NCBI RefSeq assembly: GCF_003111605.1
Contig: NZ_MZGU01000007.1
Coordinates: 1-64,000 of the forward strand
Direction: 5' to 3'
DNA: 64,000 bases
DNA from: Methanobrevibacter woesei
GTDB lineage: Archaea; Methanobacteriota; Methanobacteria; Methanobacteriales; Methanobacteriaceae
The position numbers were made by a program, and so were the translations under genes. Of this stretch, positions 35,466 through 44,111 are shown piece after piece. The notes under the pieces are model-generated. The model was not told the DNA's origin and made no database searches. It was given only the letters and a program-made list of their open reading frames with translations. Position 1 is the first letter of the stretch, and each line of letters begins with the position of its first letter.

Positions 35466-36482
35466 ATGGTTCCAAAAGTAATGATTATTCTTGGTAGTGG
35501 CTCTGATATTGACATAGCTAAAAAAAGTATTGATATTTTAGAGAAACTCGAAATTCCATATAGTTTAAAGGTTGCTTCTGCTCATAGAACACATAGTTTA
35601 GTCAAAGCACTTGTAAAAGAGGCTACTGAAGCTGGAGTTGAAGTGTTTATTGGTATTGCAGGTTTAGCAGCTCATCTTCCAGGCATAATCTCTGCTTATA
35701 CTCATAGACCAGTTATTGGAGTTCCAGTTAAAGGGGCTGTTGGAGGAATAGATGCTCTTTATGCATCAGTTCAAGTTCCTTATCCAACCCCAGTAGCTAC
35801 TGTTGGAATAAACAGAGGAGATAATGCAGCTATTTTAGCAGCACAATTTATTGCTATCCATGATCCTAAAGCAGCTGTTAAAATTTCTGAACTTAGAAAT
35901 GAATATGCAACCAAAGTAATTGACAGCAATTATACTGTTATTGATGAAATTGAAGGAAACTATATTGATAAAGATTTCTTAGACATTAAAAGCCTTAAAA
36001 TTGAAGAAAAAGAAATTGAAACTTGCCGTAAATACAATTACGATGCTAAAGTTGCAGTTTTAGCAGGTAATTATAGCGACATAGTAATAGCTAAAAAAGT
36101 TGCAATTATATTAGATAGGCTTAAAATAGAACATGATATGCAAGTATTATGTCCAATCAGACATCCTGAAGCCTTTGAAAATTATGTAAAAGGAATGAAA
36201 AATGTAGATGTTTTCATTGGAATTAGCTCAAACTCTTCAATAATCACAGGAGGTCTCTGTGGACTTACAGAAAAACCAGTTATTGGAGTTCCATGTGGAG
36301 AAAAATTAGGAATTGACTCATTATTATCAATGGTAAATATGCCACCAGGAGTTCCTGTTGCTACTGTTGGTGTAAATAACGGTAGAAATGCAGCAATACT
36401 CGCAGGAGAAATATTGGCTGTGGATAATCCTGATAAAAAAGTAATCTTAGAAAAAACAAAAAATAAAAAAATGAGCATATAG
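35466..36482 (+). CDS. purE: Tandem PurE: AIR carboxylase / N5-CAIR mutase-like protein
   Basis: A 338-residue protein made of two PurE domains. Domain 1 (residues 1-140) keeps the active-site patterns [26 protein letters not shown] and [12 protein letters not shown]. Domain 2 (about 195-330) has the same fold pattern ([36 protein letters not shown]), but SAHR is replaced by CPIRHP and [11 protein letters not shown] by [11 protein letters not shown], so it is probably not catalytic. PurE makes CAIR in purine synthesis. Such tandem proteins occur in related methanogens. It is followed directly by the UbiD gene, whose GTG overlaps the last base; the link is unexplained. Confidence 0.87.
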   Translation: MVPKVMIILGSGSDIDIAKKSIDILEKLEIPYSLKVASAHRTHSLVKALVKEATEAGVEVFIGIAGLAAHLPGIISAYTHRPVIGVPVKGAVGGIDALYASVQVPYPTPVATVGINRGDNAAILAAQFIAIHDPKAAVKISELRNEYATKVIDSNYTVIDEIEGNYIDKDFLDIKSLKIEEKEIETCRKYNYDAKVAVLAGNYSDIVIAKKVAIILDRLKIEHDMQVLCPIRHPEAFENYVKGMKNVDVFIGISSNSSIITGGLCGLTEKPVIGVPCGEKLGIDSLLSMVNMPPGVPVATVGVNNGRNAAILAGEILAVDNPDKKVILEKTKNKKMSI

Positions 36483-36490
36483 TGATTTTT

Positions 36491-37753
36491 ATGAAATTAG
36501 AAAACACCGAAGATATAATTGAAATTAATGATGAACTTAGTTGTGAATTTGAAGTAGCTAAGGTATTGAGACAATATCCAAAAGATACTGTTATTTTAAC
36601 TAATGTAAAAAATAGTGAGATGCCAGTTGTCTCTGGAATTTGTAATACTCGTGAAAAAATAGCTAAATCAATTAACTGCGAAGTAAATGAAATAACTTCT
36701 AAAATTATTGAAGCTAGTGATAATCCGATTAAAGTTGAAAATTTCACTGATTTCTCTGAATATAACACAACAGAAGCAGATTTAAGTAAACTACCAATAT
36801 TAACACATTACAAAAGAGATGGTGGAGCTTATATAACTTCTGGAGTTGTATTTGCACGTGACCCTGAAACAGGTATTCAAAATGCATCAATTCACAGAAT
36901 GATGGTTCTTGATGATAAAAGATTAGCTATTAGGATTGTACCAAGAAACCTTTATACATACTTCCAAAAAGCTCAAAAACTTAATAAAGATTTAGAAATT
37001 GCAATAGCTATTGGAATGGATGCAGCTATTTTACTTGCAAGTACCACATCAATCCCTATTGATTACAATGAAATGGATGTTGCAAATGCATTTAAAAACG
37101 GAGAATTAACCCTTATTAAAACTGAAAGTAAATTAGAAGTTCCACAAGCAGACATTATACTTGAAGGTAAAATATCAGTAACAGAAACCACAGCAGAAGG
37201 ACCATTTGTTGATTTAACTGATACTTATGATATTATTCGTGACCAACCAATTATAACATTAAGTAAAATGCATATTAAGAAAGATAACCCTTGTTATCAT
37301 GCAATTTTACCTGCTGGATTTGAACATAAACTCCTACAAGGGCTTCCACAGGAACCAAGGATTTATAAATCTGTAAAAAATGCTGTTCCTACAGTTGAAA
37401 CTGTTGCATTAACTGAAGGAGGTTGCTGTTGGTTACATGCAGTTATTTCCATTAATAAACAGACCGAAGGGGATGGAAAAAATGCAATAATGGCTGCACT
37501 TTCTGCTCATCCCTCTCTTAAACATGCTGTTGTTGTAGACACTGATGTTGATGTATTTGACCCTCAAGATGTTGAATATGCAATAGCTACACGTGTAAAA
37601 GCAGATAGGGACATTATGATTGTTCCTAATGTAAGAGGATCTTCTCTTGACCCTGTTGCTGAAAGTGATGGAACAACTACAAAATTAGGTGTAGATGCAA
37701 CTAAATCACTTAAAACAATTGAAAAATTTGAAAGAGTTAGTTTTGGAGAATAA
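36491..37753 (+). CDS. UbiD family decarboxylase, probable anhydromevalonate phosphate decarboxylase
   Basis: A protein of 420 residues (423 if the GTG three codons earlier is used). UbiD family patterns are visible: [40 protein letters not shown] (prenyl-FMN site), [19 protein letters not shown] and [20 protein letters not shown]. Decarboxylases of this family use prenylated FMN. The short archaeal form has been shown in other archaea to decarboxylate trans-anhydromevalonate 5-phosphate in the archaeal mevalonate route to lipids, which is the likely role. It lies after purE with no gap, and its last 17 bases overlap the convergent radical SAM gene. The matching UbiX is not in this window. 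Confidence 0.82.
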   Translation: MKLENTEDIIEINDELSCEFEVAKVLRQYPKDTVILTNVKNSEMPVVSGICNTREKIAKSINCEVNEITSKIIEASDNPIKVENFTDFSEYNTTEADLSKLPILTHYKRDGGAYITSGVVFARDPETGIQNASIHRMMVLDDKRLAIRIVPRNLYTYFQKAQKLNKDLEIAIAIGMDAAILLASTTSIPIDYNEMDVANAFKNGELTLIKTESKLEVPQADIILEGKISVTETTAEGPFVDLTDTYDIIRDQPIITLSKMHIKKDNPCYHAILPAGFEHKLLQGLPQEPRIYKSVKNAVPTVETVALTEGGCCWLHAVISINKQTEGDGKNAIMAALSAHPSLKHAVVVDTDVDVFDPQDVEYAIATRVKADRDIMIVPNVRGSSLDPVAESDGTTTKLGVDATKSLKTIEKFERVSFGE

Positions 37754-38747
37754 AATTTAACTCTTTTCCACATTTTTTACATTTATTTTCTTCAATTTTT
37801 CCTAAATCTTCTGTTTTATAACCATTTCTTCTAATTAGTAGCTCTCCACATTCTGGACAATAGCTATTATTATCAAATGGAACATTTCCAAGATATACAT
37901 ATTCCAACCCTTTTTCTTTAGCTAAATTTAGTGCGTTAATTAGAGTCTCTTCTTTTGTTGGTTCCATATTTGGCATTTTATAATATGGAAATGCACGTGA
38001 AAAATGGAGAGGTACTTCACAACCTAGTTCTTCTAAAATAAAATCAATTAAATGAGATATATCTTCTTTTGAATCGTTATAATCATTAATCAATAAATTT
38101 GTAAGTTCCAAATGTTTTCCAGAATTATAAATATCCTTAATATTTTCCAATACAACATTTAAATCTGCCTTACATACTTTCTTATAAAAATTTGAAGATA
38201 TTGATTTCAAGTCTATGTTAAAAGCATCCACAAAATTTAATGTTTCAATCAAAGATTCTCTTGACATATATCCATTACTTACATAAATAATTTTTAAATG
38301 TTCTCTCTTAGCAAGTAAAGATGTTTTCTTAGCAAAATTAAAGTGTATAGTAGGTTCATTATAGGTCCAAGAAATTGACTTACATCCGCTTGAAAGTGCA
38401 TTTTCAACAATGCTTTCTGGCATTATTTTATCCTTATCAGAAATTTTATCATAATATTGTGATATGATATAGTTCTGACAGTTTAAACAGGACATGTTGC
38501 ACCCAAAACCACCAACAGAATAGCTGAAAGAACCTGGAAGAAAATGATAAAGTGGTTTTTTTTCAATTGGATCTGCATTTAGAGAAGATACTACTGAATA
38601 GCTGAGGTCAAATAACTCACCATTAAGATTTTTATGCTGACCACAGATTCCATATTCATCTGGTTTAATTTTACAGTAATTCGAGCAAATTTCACAGCGA
38701 ACTTTTTGAGTTTTTGAACTTTTTTTAAAAAATACATCCCTAAACAT
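37737..38747 (-). CDS. AmmeMemoRadiSam-system radical SAM protein
   Basis: A 336-residue radical SAM enzyme. The cluster-binding CxxxCxxC is in [15 protein letters not shown]. The N-terminal region has four further cysteines ([10 protein letters not shown] and YGICGQHKN) and the C-terminus a zinc-ribbon-like [16 protein letters not shown] pair. [14 protein letters not shown] and IDLKSIS support the assignment to the family that co-occurs with AMMECR1 and Memo-like proteins. Its substrate is unknown; those partners are not next to it here. It starts 10 bases after thiL on the same strand. Overlap with ubiD at the 3' end is 17 bases. Confidence 0.87.
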   Translation of the reverse strand: MFRDVFFKKSSKTQKVRCEICSNYCKIKPDEYGICGQHKNLNGELFDLSYSVVSSLNADPIEKKPLYHFLPGSFSYSVGGFGCNMSCLNCQNYIISQYYDKISDKDKIMPESIVENALSSGCKSISWTYNEPTIHFNFAKKTSLLAKREHLKIIYVSNGYMSRESLIETLNFVDAFNIDLKSISSNFYKKVCKADLNVVLENIKDIYNSGKHLELTNLLINDYNDSKEDISHLIDFILEELGCEVPLHFSRAFPYYKMPNMEPTKEETLINALNLAKEKGLEYVYLGNVPFDNNSYCPECGELLIRRNGYKTEDLGKIEENKCKKCGKELNFILQN

Positions 38748-38756
38748 GATGAAAAC

Positions 38757-39689
38757 CTATTTAAAATGATTATAACCTTTTGAAGAAATTCCACATACTT
38801 TTCCACTATTTAAAGTAATTTCTATTTTTCCGGAATCATTAATTTCTCCAATTACAATAAAATCCAATTTATCTTTAATTAATTCTAAATTTTCTTCAGA
38901 TATTGTAAATAATAACTCAAAGTCTTCACCAACATGCAAAATTAAATCCAAATAATTGAGATTTAAAGATTTAGATATCCTTTTATATTCTTCAGATATA
39001 GGAATCTTATCTTCATATATCATCATTCCATAAGAGTCCTTAGAAATCTCATAAAGTTCACTAGCTAATCCATCTGTAATATCTGTAGCTGAAGTGGCAC
39101 CATTTTCTTTTAAAATAATTCCCTCATTGAGTTTAGCAACAGCTTCCAATGCTTTCTTAACATAAATAGAGTCATCATCTAAATTAAAACCCAAAGCAGC
39201 AAGGCCAATTTCACCAGTAATGCAAATCAAATCTCCTTTAGAATACCCATCTTTTCTTAAAGAAGTTTCTTTATCATTTAATCCAAGTGCAGTTCCAGAA
39301 ATTATTATCTCATCTGCTTCATTTGTATCCCCACCAATTAAAGGAATATTATAAAATTTACAGGCTTTTAAAACACCCTCAATAATTTGTTTAAAATCAG
39401 AGACCAGAATGTCTTTTGGAATAGCTATTGAAAGTAAAAATCCCAATGGTTTTGCACCCATAGCTGCTAAATCACTAACATTAACAGTGACTGCTTTAAA
39501 TCCCATTTGAAAATAAGACATGTTTTTAGGAAAATGTTTTGACTGAATTAACATGTCAGAGGTGGAAATTAATTCTTTATTTTGAGAAATAGGAGTGATA
39601 GCTGCATCATCAAAGACAATATCCTTACAGTTATCAACTATATATTTAACTAATTCTTTCTCACCAATATCTGAAACTTTTAAATCCAT
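38757..39689 (-). CDS. thiL: Thiamine-monophosphate kinase
   Basis: A 310-residue kinase of the PurM/ThiL family, making thiamine diphosphate from thiamine monophosphate and ATP. Signatures: FDDAAITPISQNKELISTSD near the N-terminus with the metal-binding aspartates, AVTVNVSDLAAMGAKPLGFL, LIGGDTNEADEIIISGTALG, ATDITDGLASELYEI and LHVGEDFELLFTI. The length is standard. It is first in a two-gene operon with the radical SAM gene; the 50 bases upstream are A+T rich and end at the terminator of the chelatase gene on the same strand. Confidence 0.93.
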   Translation of the reverse strand: MDLKVSDIGEKELVKYIVDNCKDIVFDDAAITPISQNKELISTSDMLIQSKHFPKNMSYFQMGFKAVTVNVSDLAAMGAKPLGFLLSIAIPKDILVSDFKQIIEGVLKACKFYNIPLIGGDTNEADEIIISGTALGLNDKETSLRKDGYSKGDLICITGEIGLAALGFNLDDDSIYVKKALEAVAKLNEGIILKENGATSATDITDGLASELYEISKDSYGMMIYEDKIPISEEYKRISKSLNLNYLDLILHVGEDFELLFTISEENLELIKDKLDFIVIGEINDSGKIEITLNSGKVCGISSKGYNHFK

Positions 39690-39721
39690 AATCTTAATTT
39701 TATATCTTCAAATAATATATA

Positions 39722-39739
39722 TTTTAAAAAAAAAAGAAA
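39722..39739 (-). terminator. T-rich terminator after cfbA
   Basis: On the minus strand the cfbA stop is followed by a short spacer and an uninterrupted run of eleven T (A run on the plus strand), the kind of U tract used by archaeal polymerase. Confidence 0.5.
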
Positions 39740-40222
39740 TTAGAAATTATCTTCTACTCTTTCTTTAATTATTTTGTAAAGACGAGTATCAATTCCTAAT
39801 GGGTCAGTTAAGATAATTTCTCCATCAAAATCAGCTGTTTCAACTTCATGATGATGGTGATGATGATGCCCATGATTGTGGTCATGGTGATGATGCTCAT
39901 GGCTGTGAATTTCTTCTTCATTAAAATCACTTTCAATTCCCAATATTTTTGGTATATCCCTTTTTGTGTGAAGTCCATGAGCTACAAAGACAGGAACTAC
40001 AATAATTCTTTCTAAATCATTATTTTCAGCTAATTTAGCTATTGATTGAGGAATAGTAGGTTCTCTTAACTCCATAAATGCATAATCAATAATTGCATCA
40101 GGATAATCAACTTTGAACATGTTTACATAAGCTTCAATTACATATTTTCCTTGAGGTAATTTACTTCCATGACTTAAAAGAAGTATTCCTGTTTTAGAAG
40201 ATTTAAAATCAATATCTTTCAT
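39740..40222 (-). CDS. cfbA: Sirohydrochlorin nickelochelatase CfbA (short CbiX)
   Basis: A 160-residue chelatase that inserts Ni2+ into sirohydrochlorin for coenzyme F430, the nickel cofactor of methyl-coenzyme M reductase. The proposed metal-handling histidines are His18 (LLLSHGSKLPQG) and His82/His85 (VFVAHGLHTKRDIP); the AHGxHTxRDIP form agrees with the methanogen CfbA. A His-rich segment spans residues about 106-125, with runs of up to seven histidines, likely metal-buffering. The small size implies a homodimer. The two-domain paralogue is about 260 bases upstream. Confidence 0.88.
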   Translation of the reverse strand: MKDIDFKSSKTGILLLSHGSKLPQGKYVIEAYVNMFKVDYPDAIIDYAFMELREPTIPQSIAKLAENNDLERIIVVPVFVAHGLHTKRDIPKILGIESDFNEEEIHSHEHHHHDHNHGHHHHHHHEVETADFDGEIILTDPLGIDTRLYKIIKERVEDNF

Positions 40223-40451
40223 AAATACACCTAAAGTAAATTTGATTATATTACAATATTACTTTATTTATATATTTAAAGATAGTGGGAAGCTTACTTA
40301 AAAACGATTATTAATTCTTAGTTTAAAGAAAAATAGAATAATAATTGCTAAAGTAGATTTTAATATCAGATAAACTAGTAATATTAAGTAAAATATTATG
40401 AAAAAAGGTTGAAAATATAACTTAATTAAACTAAAGTTTAAAAAAAATAAA

Positions 40452-40485
40452 TAAATGTCTATTAAAGAAAAAAAATAAAATAAAA
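40452..40485 (-). terminator. T-rich terminator after two-domain chelatase
   Basis: On the minus strand, after the stop, there are T tracts (TTTTATTTTATTTTTTTTC) consistent with an archaeal U-tract terminator. The rest of the gap to cfbA (40223-40450) is A+T-rich sequence with a likely cfbA promoter and no open frame I can support. Confidence 0.45.
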
Positions 40486-41421
40486 TTAAAGAGCATCTTC
40501 AATTCTATTTTTTAGTATATCAATTAAAACATCATCAGATCCAATTGGTTCTGGATATAATATTTCCCCATCAAATTCAACTTTTTCTAAGTCATGATGA
40601 TGGTGATGATGATGCCCATGTCCGTGACCATGATCATGATGATGGTCATGACTATGACTATGTGAATGCTCAGATTCTTCTTTTAAACCTAAAATAGTAG
40701 GAATATCAGAAGTAGTGTGCATTCCAGGAGCAATAAATACTGGAACAACAACTAATCTTTCAATATCGTTTTCTGATACTAATTTATTAATTGAAGTTGG
40801 AATATTAGGTTCTACAAGCTCCATAAATCCAAAATTATTTGGATAGGAACATTCTTCATCAAATAACCTATGAAGTTCAGTTATAAACTCCTTGTTATAG
40901 TTTAACCTACTTCCATGTGAAACAAGTAAAATTCCAGTTTTAGCATCCTCATTTAATTGAGATTCAGCAAGTGCCTCATCAATTCTTTTATCTATTACTT
41001 TTAAAAGTGATTTATCTGGACCTATAGCAGATAATAATTCAATATCTCCATCAAATTCAACATCTTTTACAATAGATAAATAGAAGTCATCAGGATATAC
41101 GCCGTCAGGATATCTAGGATCAGTTTCTAAAGGTTCTAATCCTAACATTATAGGAATATCAATATTAGTATGAATTCCTGGTGCTAAAAATACAGGTAAT
41201 GCTAAAATTCTGTTAATATTATTATTTTCTTTTAATATATCAACAGCTTCAGCAATGGAAGGACTAGAAACCTTCATATATCCAATTTCAGTAGGTAATC
41301 CAGTAGCTTCAATAAACTTTTCTTTAATTTCACCGAAAGTTTTTTCAGCGTAAGGTAAGCTACTTCCATGACTAAGTAAAATCACAGCAACATTATTTGA
41401 TGACTTTGAATTTGTATCCAT
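40486..41421 (-). CDS. Two-domain CbiX-type chelatase
   Basis: A 311-residue protein made of two CbiX domains. Domain 1 has AVILLSHGSSL (His18) and LPVFLAPGIHTNIDIP (His84); domain 2 has GILLVSHGSRL (His169) and VPVFIAPGMHTTSDIP (His235). Both domains keep the key histidines, but have APGxH rather than the AHGxH of CfbA, so it may be a cobalt chelatase for cobalamin or another metal enzyme. A His-rich tract lies at about 252-276. The start was set at an ATG with GGAG 9 bases upstream; it overlaps the end of the DUF35 gene by 29 bases. A GTG eight codons earlier is an alternative. Confidence 0.8.
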   Translation of the reverse strand: MDTNSKSSNNVAVILLSHGSSLPYAEKTFGEIKEKFIEATGLPTEIGYMKVSSPSIAEAVDILKENNNINRILALPVFLAPGIHTNIDIPIMLGLEPLETDPRYPDGVYPDDFYLSIVKDVEFDGDIELLSAIGPDKSLLKVIDKRIDEALAESQLNEDAKTGILLVSHGSRLNYNKEFITELHRLFDEECSYPNNFGFMELVEPNIPTSINKLVSENDIERLVVVPVFIAPGMHTTSDIPTILGLKEESEHSHSHSHDHHHDHGHGHGHHHHHHHDLEKVEFDGEILYPEPIGSDDVLIDILKNRIEDAL

Positions 41422-41791
41422 AGGAAATGACTCCGTCTTCACCATCTTCTCTAATTTTCCTGAATACTAACTCAACAGGATCTCCAATTTCTAAATCATC
41501 TACATCACAATCAACTAATTGTGAAGTTAATTTAGCACCTTCTTCTAATTCAATAATTGCAACTGCATATGGTGCAACTTTTTTAAAGTCATCTGAAGGA
41601 GATCTAATAACTGAAAAACTGTGTATTTTACCTTTTCCACTAAATTGGAATGGTTCAATATTTCCTTTTCTTCTACAATTTGGACAAATTACTCTTGATG
41701 GGAAGAAAACATCCCCACAAGTGGTACATTTTGAACCAATGAGATTATATCTTTGTTGTATATGACGCCATGATTTAATTGTATCTGACAT
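41393..41791 (-). CDS. DUF35 zinc-ribbon/OB-fold protein (acyl-CoA-associated)
   Basis: A 132-residue protein with an N-terminal rubredoxin-like zinc ribbon (Cys22, Cys25, Cys36, Cys39 in SKCTTCGDVFFPSRVICPNC) followed by an OB fold (GKGKIHSFSVIR, VAIIELEEGAKLTSQLVDCD, GDPVELVFRKI). In archaea, proteins of this type bridge acetyl-CoA thiolase and HMG-CoA synthase at the start of the mevalonate pathway. Those enzymes are not adjacent here; the neighbour is a chelatase. A strong GGAGGAT site lies 8 bases before the ATG. Confidence 0.85.
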   Translation of the reverse strand: MSDTIKSWRHIQQRYNLIGSKCTTCGDVFFPSRVICPNCRRKGNIEPFQFSGKGKIHSFSVIRSPSDDFKKVAPYAVAIIELEEGAKLTSQLVDCDVDDLEIGDPVELVFRKIREDGEDGVISYGYKFKVIK

Positions 41792-42020
41792 ATATAAATC
41801 CTCCGTTAATAAAAAATTTTTATTATGTATAATTTCTCACACTTAATATAAATATCTATTTTTTTTAGTAGTAAAAAGAAGGTTAGAGTATTAAAAAATA
41901 AAAAAAAGACTGATAAAAAATAATACTCAATCTGCTTTCCAATAAACTTTCAACACAAAATCACTAAAACACCATCTCACACTTCAAAAAGTAATTTATA
42001 ATTTCCAACCTTAACATCAT

Positions 42021-42971
42021 ATGATGAAACTTCTAAAAATAGGTTCAAAAGGAAATATACTAATTGGAACAATGGCAATTCTAATTGTATCCTTTATAAT
42101 ATTGGCTATTTTCATTGTATCAAGTTTATATTTAGTTGATAGTGAAAATATCGAATCTATATCAAATGATAATTTCAAATATATCATTGAAGATTATGAT
42201 AAAAATATCGAATCCAAATTACATGAATCTATTGAAGACACCTCTCAAAAAGTTGTAATGAGCCGTTTTCCAGTTCAAGATAGTGAAGATACTATCAAAA
42301 AAGAATTAAATAAAAAATTAGACTCCCAAAATAGAGAATTTAAGGAAAAATACGGCATTACAATTGAATCCAATGTATTATCAGTTGAAACAACAGATAG
42401 TCCATTTATAATAAAAACAAACGTGCAAATAAATGCTGAAAAAGATGGTGAAAAGTTTTCCAGTGTTTTAACTGGAAAAACTTCCATTGAAGGGTTAAAA
42501 GACCCGCTACCCTTTACAAAATGTGGTTTTTCACTACCCTTCTTCTACATAGGAGATAGAATACAATATGGAACCTCTCTTACAGAGTATTTGGCACTCC
42601 ATGGAGCTGTCGATGCTGGACAAGGATATATTGGTGCATCTTCTCCACTTACAATAAAAAAATGTCCATTTGACCCATATACTCATCATGGAGATGGACT
42701 AACACTGAAAAAATGTTTAGATGATGGTTATTTCCATGAAAGTGCTGATGGTAGCTGTTACCTATGTAGATTAGAAGGAAAAGGCACTTGCCCCCATTAT
42801 GGCCTTGAAGTATTTATTGTAACTCTTCCTAATCCAGAAATTCAAATGTCAACTTCAGCACCAGATCATGTAATTTTTAAAGATAGCTATCCTGGACTTG
42901 CATATGAAGTTTGGCCAACACAACGCCTATTTTTAGATAGTTCTCATCGACAAAAGTATGGATTAATATAA
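42021..42971 (+). CDS. Membrane-anchored cysteine-containing protein of pilin-like operon
   Basis: A 316-residue protein I do not recognise. It starts with a basic segment and one long helix (ILIGTMAILIVSFIILAIFIVSSLYLV), preceded by KIGSKGN, much like a type IV pilin or archaellin-type anchor; the remainder is polar and probably outside. Residues about 45-120 look helical. A cysteine cluster near residues 212-260 (KKCPFDPYTHHGDG, KKCLDDGYF, SCYLCRLEGKGTCPHYG) could bind metal or form disulfides. No ribosome binding site is seen, so it may be leaderless; the next codon is also ATG. The next gene starts 1 base after the stop and is also pilin-like. Confidence 0.65.
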   Translation: MMKLLKIGSKGNILIGTMAILIVSFIILAIFIVSSLYLVDSENIESISNDNFKYIIEDYDKNIESKLHESIEDTSQKVVMSRFPVQDSEDTIKKELNKKLDSQNREFKEKYGITIESNVLSVETTDSPFIIKTNVQINAEKDGEKFSSVLTGKTSIEGLKDPLPFTKCGFSLPFFYIGDRIQYGTSLTEYLALHGAVDAGQGYIGASSPLTIKKCPFDPYTHHGDGLTLKKCLDDGYFHESADGSCYLCRLEGKGTCPHYGLEVFIVTLPNPEIQMSTSAPDHVIFKDSYPGLAYEVWPTQRLFLDSSHRQKYGLI

Positions 42972-42972
42972 T

Positions 42973-43845
42973 ATGGATGAAAAAGGATTTAGTTCAGTTG
43001 AAATACTTGTAGTTTTAATATTGCTTCTTTTAGCTATAGGAGTTATATTAGAATTTACACAGGAAAGTAGTGAAAAGTTATCAACAGCTATTTCTGAAGG
43101 AAATTTAGAAAAAATAACAACAGAAGCCTGTGATAATCTTATTAATAATCCAGGAAGTCCCAAAAATTGGAACGAACTAAGACAAAAAGAAAATGTTATT
43201 GCTGGATTAGCTATTTTAAATGAAGACAATAAAACAATTCCAAATAGTGTATCCTTTGAAAAATTTTTAGCAATAGGTAAAGATTATAACAAATTAATAA
43301 ATGAAAATATCTTTAAAAACCAAGTAAAAAGCTCAATGATTTTAACACCATTTAATGAAAATATTGAACAGAAGACATGGGGTTCAAGTGTAACTAGTGA
43401 AAATATTTTTTCTATAAATCGTATAGTGACTTGTGATTTTTATAAGAAATTTTCTATAAATAGCTTCCAAAACAATGGAAAATGTAATCAATACCATATT
43501 GGTGAGCATAGCTGCAATTATTTTAAAATATTCAAATCTTACCTAAAAACAACAGATTATTATCTTTTATTTGATGAAAATTCATATAATGATGTATATT
43601 ACAGTTTAGATACAACTTTAATCCCATCTATTTCAAAAAAAGTTACTAATGATGTTATTAAACTAAACAATGAAATTGAAAGTAAACTTATTTTTAGTGA
43701 AGATGGAATTGTTTTTGTACACACGAACAAAGAAGATGTAAAGGCAGTAATAATTGGAGTTCCAAAAGATTTTGATAAAAAATATCTGAAATATGATTAT
43801 TTTATTTCCAATCAATGTAAATTTACAATTAAAACTAGCTATTGA
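42973..43845 (+). CDS. Type IV pilin-like protein
   Basis: A 290-residue protein with MDEKGFSSVEILVVLILLLL at the start: a short basic leader, then G|FxxxE and a hydrophobic stretch, matching the bacterial-type prepilin cleavage site and helix. The rest is soluble, with five cysteines (ACDN, VTCDFYKKF, GKCNQYHIGEHSCNYF, NQCKF). It has no obvious homology to a known pilin beyond the N-terminus. It overlaps no gene but nearly abuts the preceding one, so the pair is an operon. It may be a minor pilin or a pseudopilin of an adhesion or secretion system; no assembly ATPase or membrane platform is in this window. Confidence 0.65.
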   Translation: MDEKGFSSVEILVVLILLLLAIGVILEFTQESSEKLSTAISEGNLEKITTEACDNLINNPGSPKNWNELRQKENVIAGLAILNEDNKTIPNSVSFEKFLAIGKDYNKLINENIFKNQVKSSMILTPFNENIEQKTWGSSVTSENIFSINRIVTCDFYKKFSINSFQNNGKCNQYHIGEHSCNYFKIFKSYLKTTDYYLLFDENSYNDVYYSLDTTLIPSISKKVTNDVIKLNNEIESKLIFSEDGIVFVHTNKEDVKAVIIGVPKDFDKKYLKYDYFISNQCKFTIKTSY

Positions 43846-44079
43846 TTACAATTTAGACTCATCAATATCTATAGGATTATCATGAGTGCCGAAAAAAGAA
43901 GGTAATTGATTCCATTCGATACACCACTCTTTCCACTCATAATATTTTTTAGGGTCTTCTTTCCATAGCTTTTTTACATGTTTTTTCTGGTCTTCATAAT
44001 TCAAATCTTCCATAAAGACAACCTCATACATGTTTAATTCTTCGCCATATCCTTTAACATGCCCAATTAATAGACTCAT
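43846..44079 (-). CDS. Small hypothetical protein
   Basis: A 77-residue acidic protein (VVFMEDLNYEDQKKHVKKLW, KKYYEWKEWCIEWNQLP) rich in Trp, Glu and Lys, with no membrane helix. A GGAGAAAA site lies before the ATG, so it is likely to be a gene. Its stop codon abuts the end of the convergent pilin-like gene with no spacer. It lies upstream of the MgtE-type gene on the same strand by reading order but downstream in transcription, 32 bases past that gene. I do not recognise a family. Confidence 0.6.
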   Translation of the reverse strand: MSLLIGHVKGYGEELNMYEVVFMEDLNYEDQKKHVKKLWKEDPKKYYEWKEWCIEWNQLPSFFGTHDNPIDIDESKL

Positions 44080-44111
44080 ATTCTTTTCTCCCTTTAGAAA
44101 AAATCATACTA

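Noticed and set aside
39840-39905. CAT/ATG-rich DNA repeats in cfbA and again at 40590-40660
   Set aside because: They encode the histidine-rich tracts; not a microsatellite or CRISPR. No CRISPR array is visible in the window.
40223-40485. Possible small RNA in the gap between the two chelatase genes
   Set aside because: Uniformly A+T-rich with no GC-rich island, which a structured RNA in this genome should show.
41427-41765. Plus-strand open frame opposite the DUF35 gene
   Set aside because: Antisense shadow of a clear Zn-ribbon/OB-fold gene, with no matching start signals.
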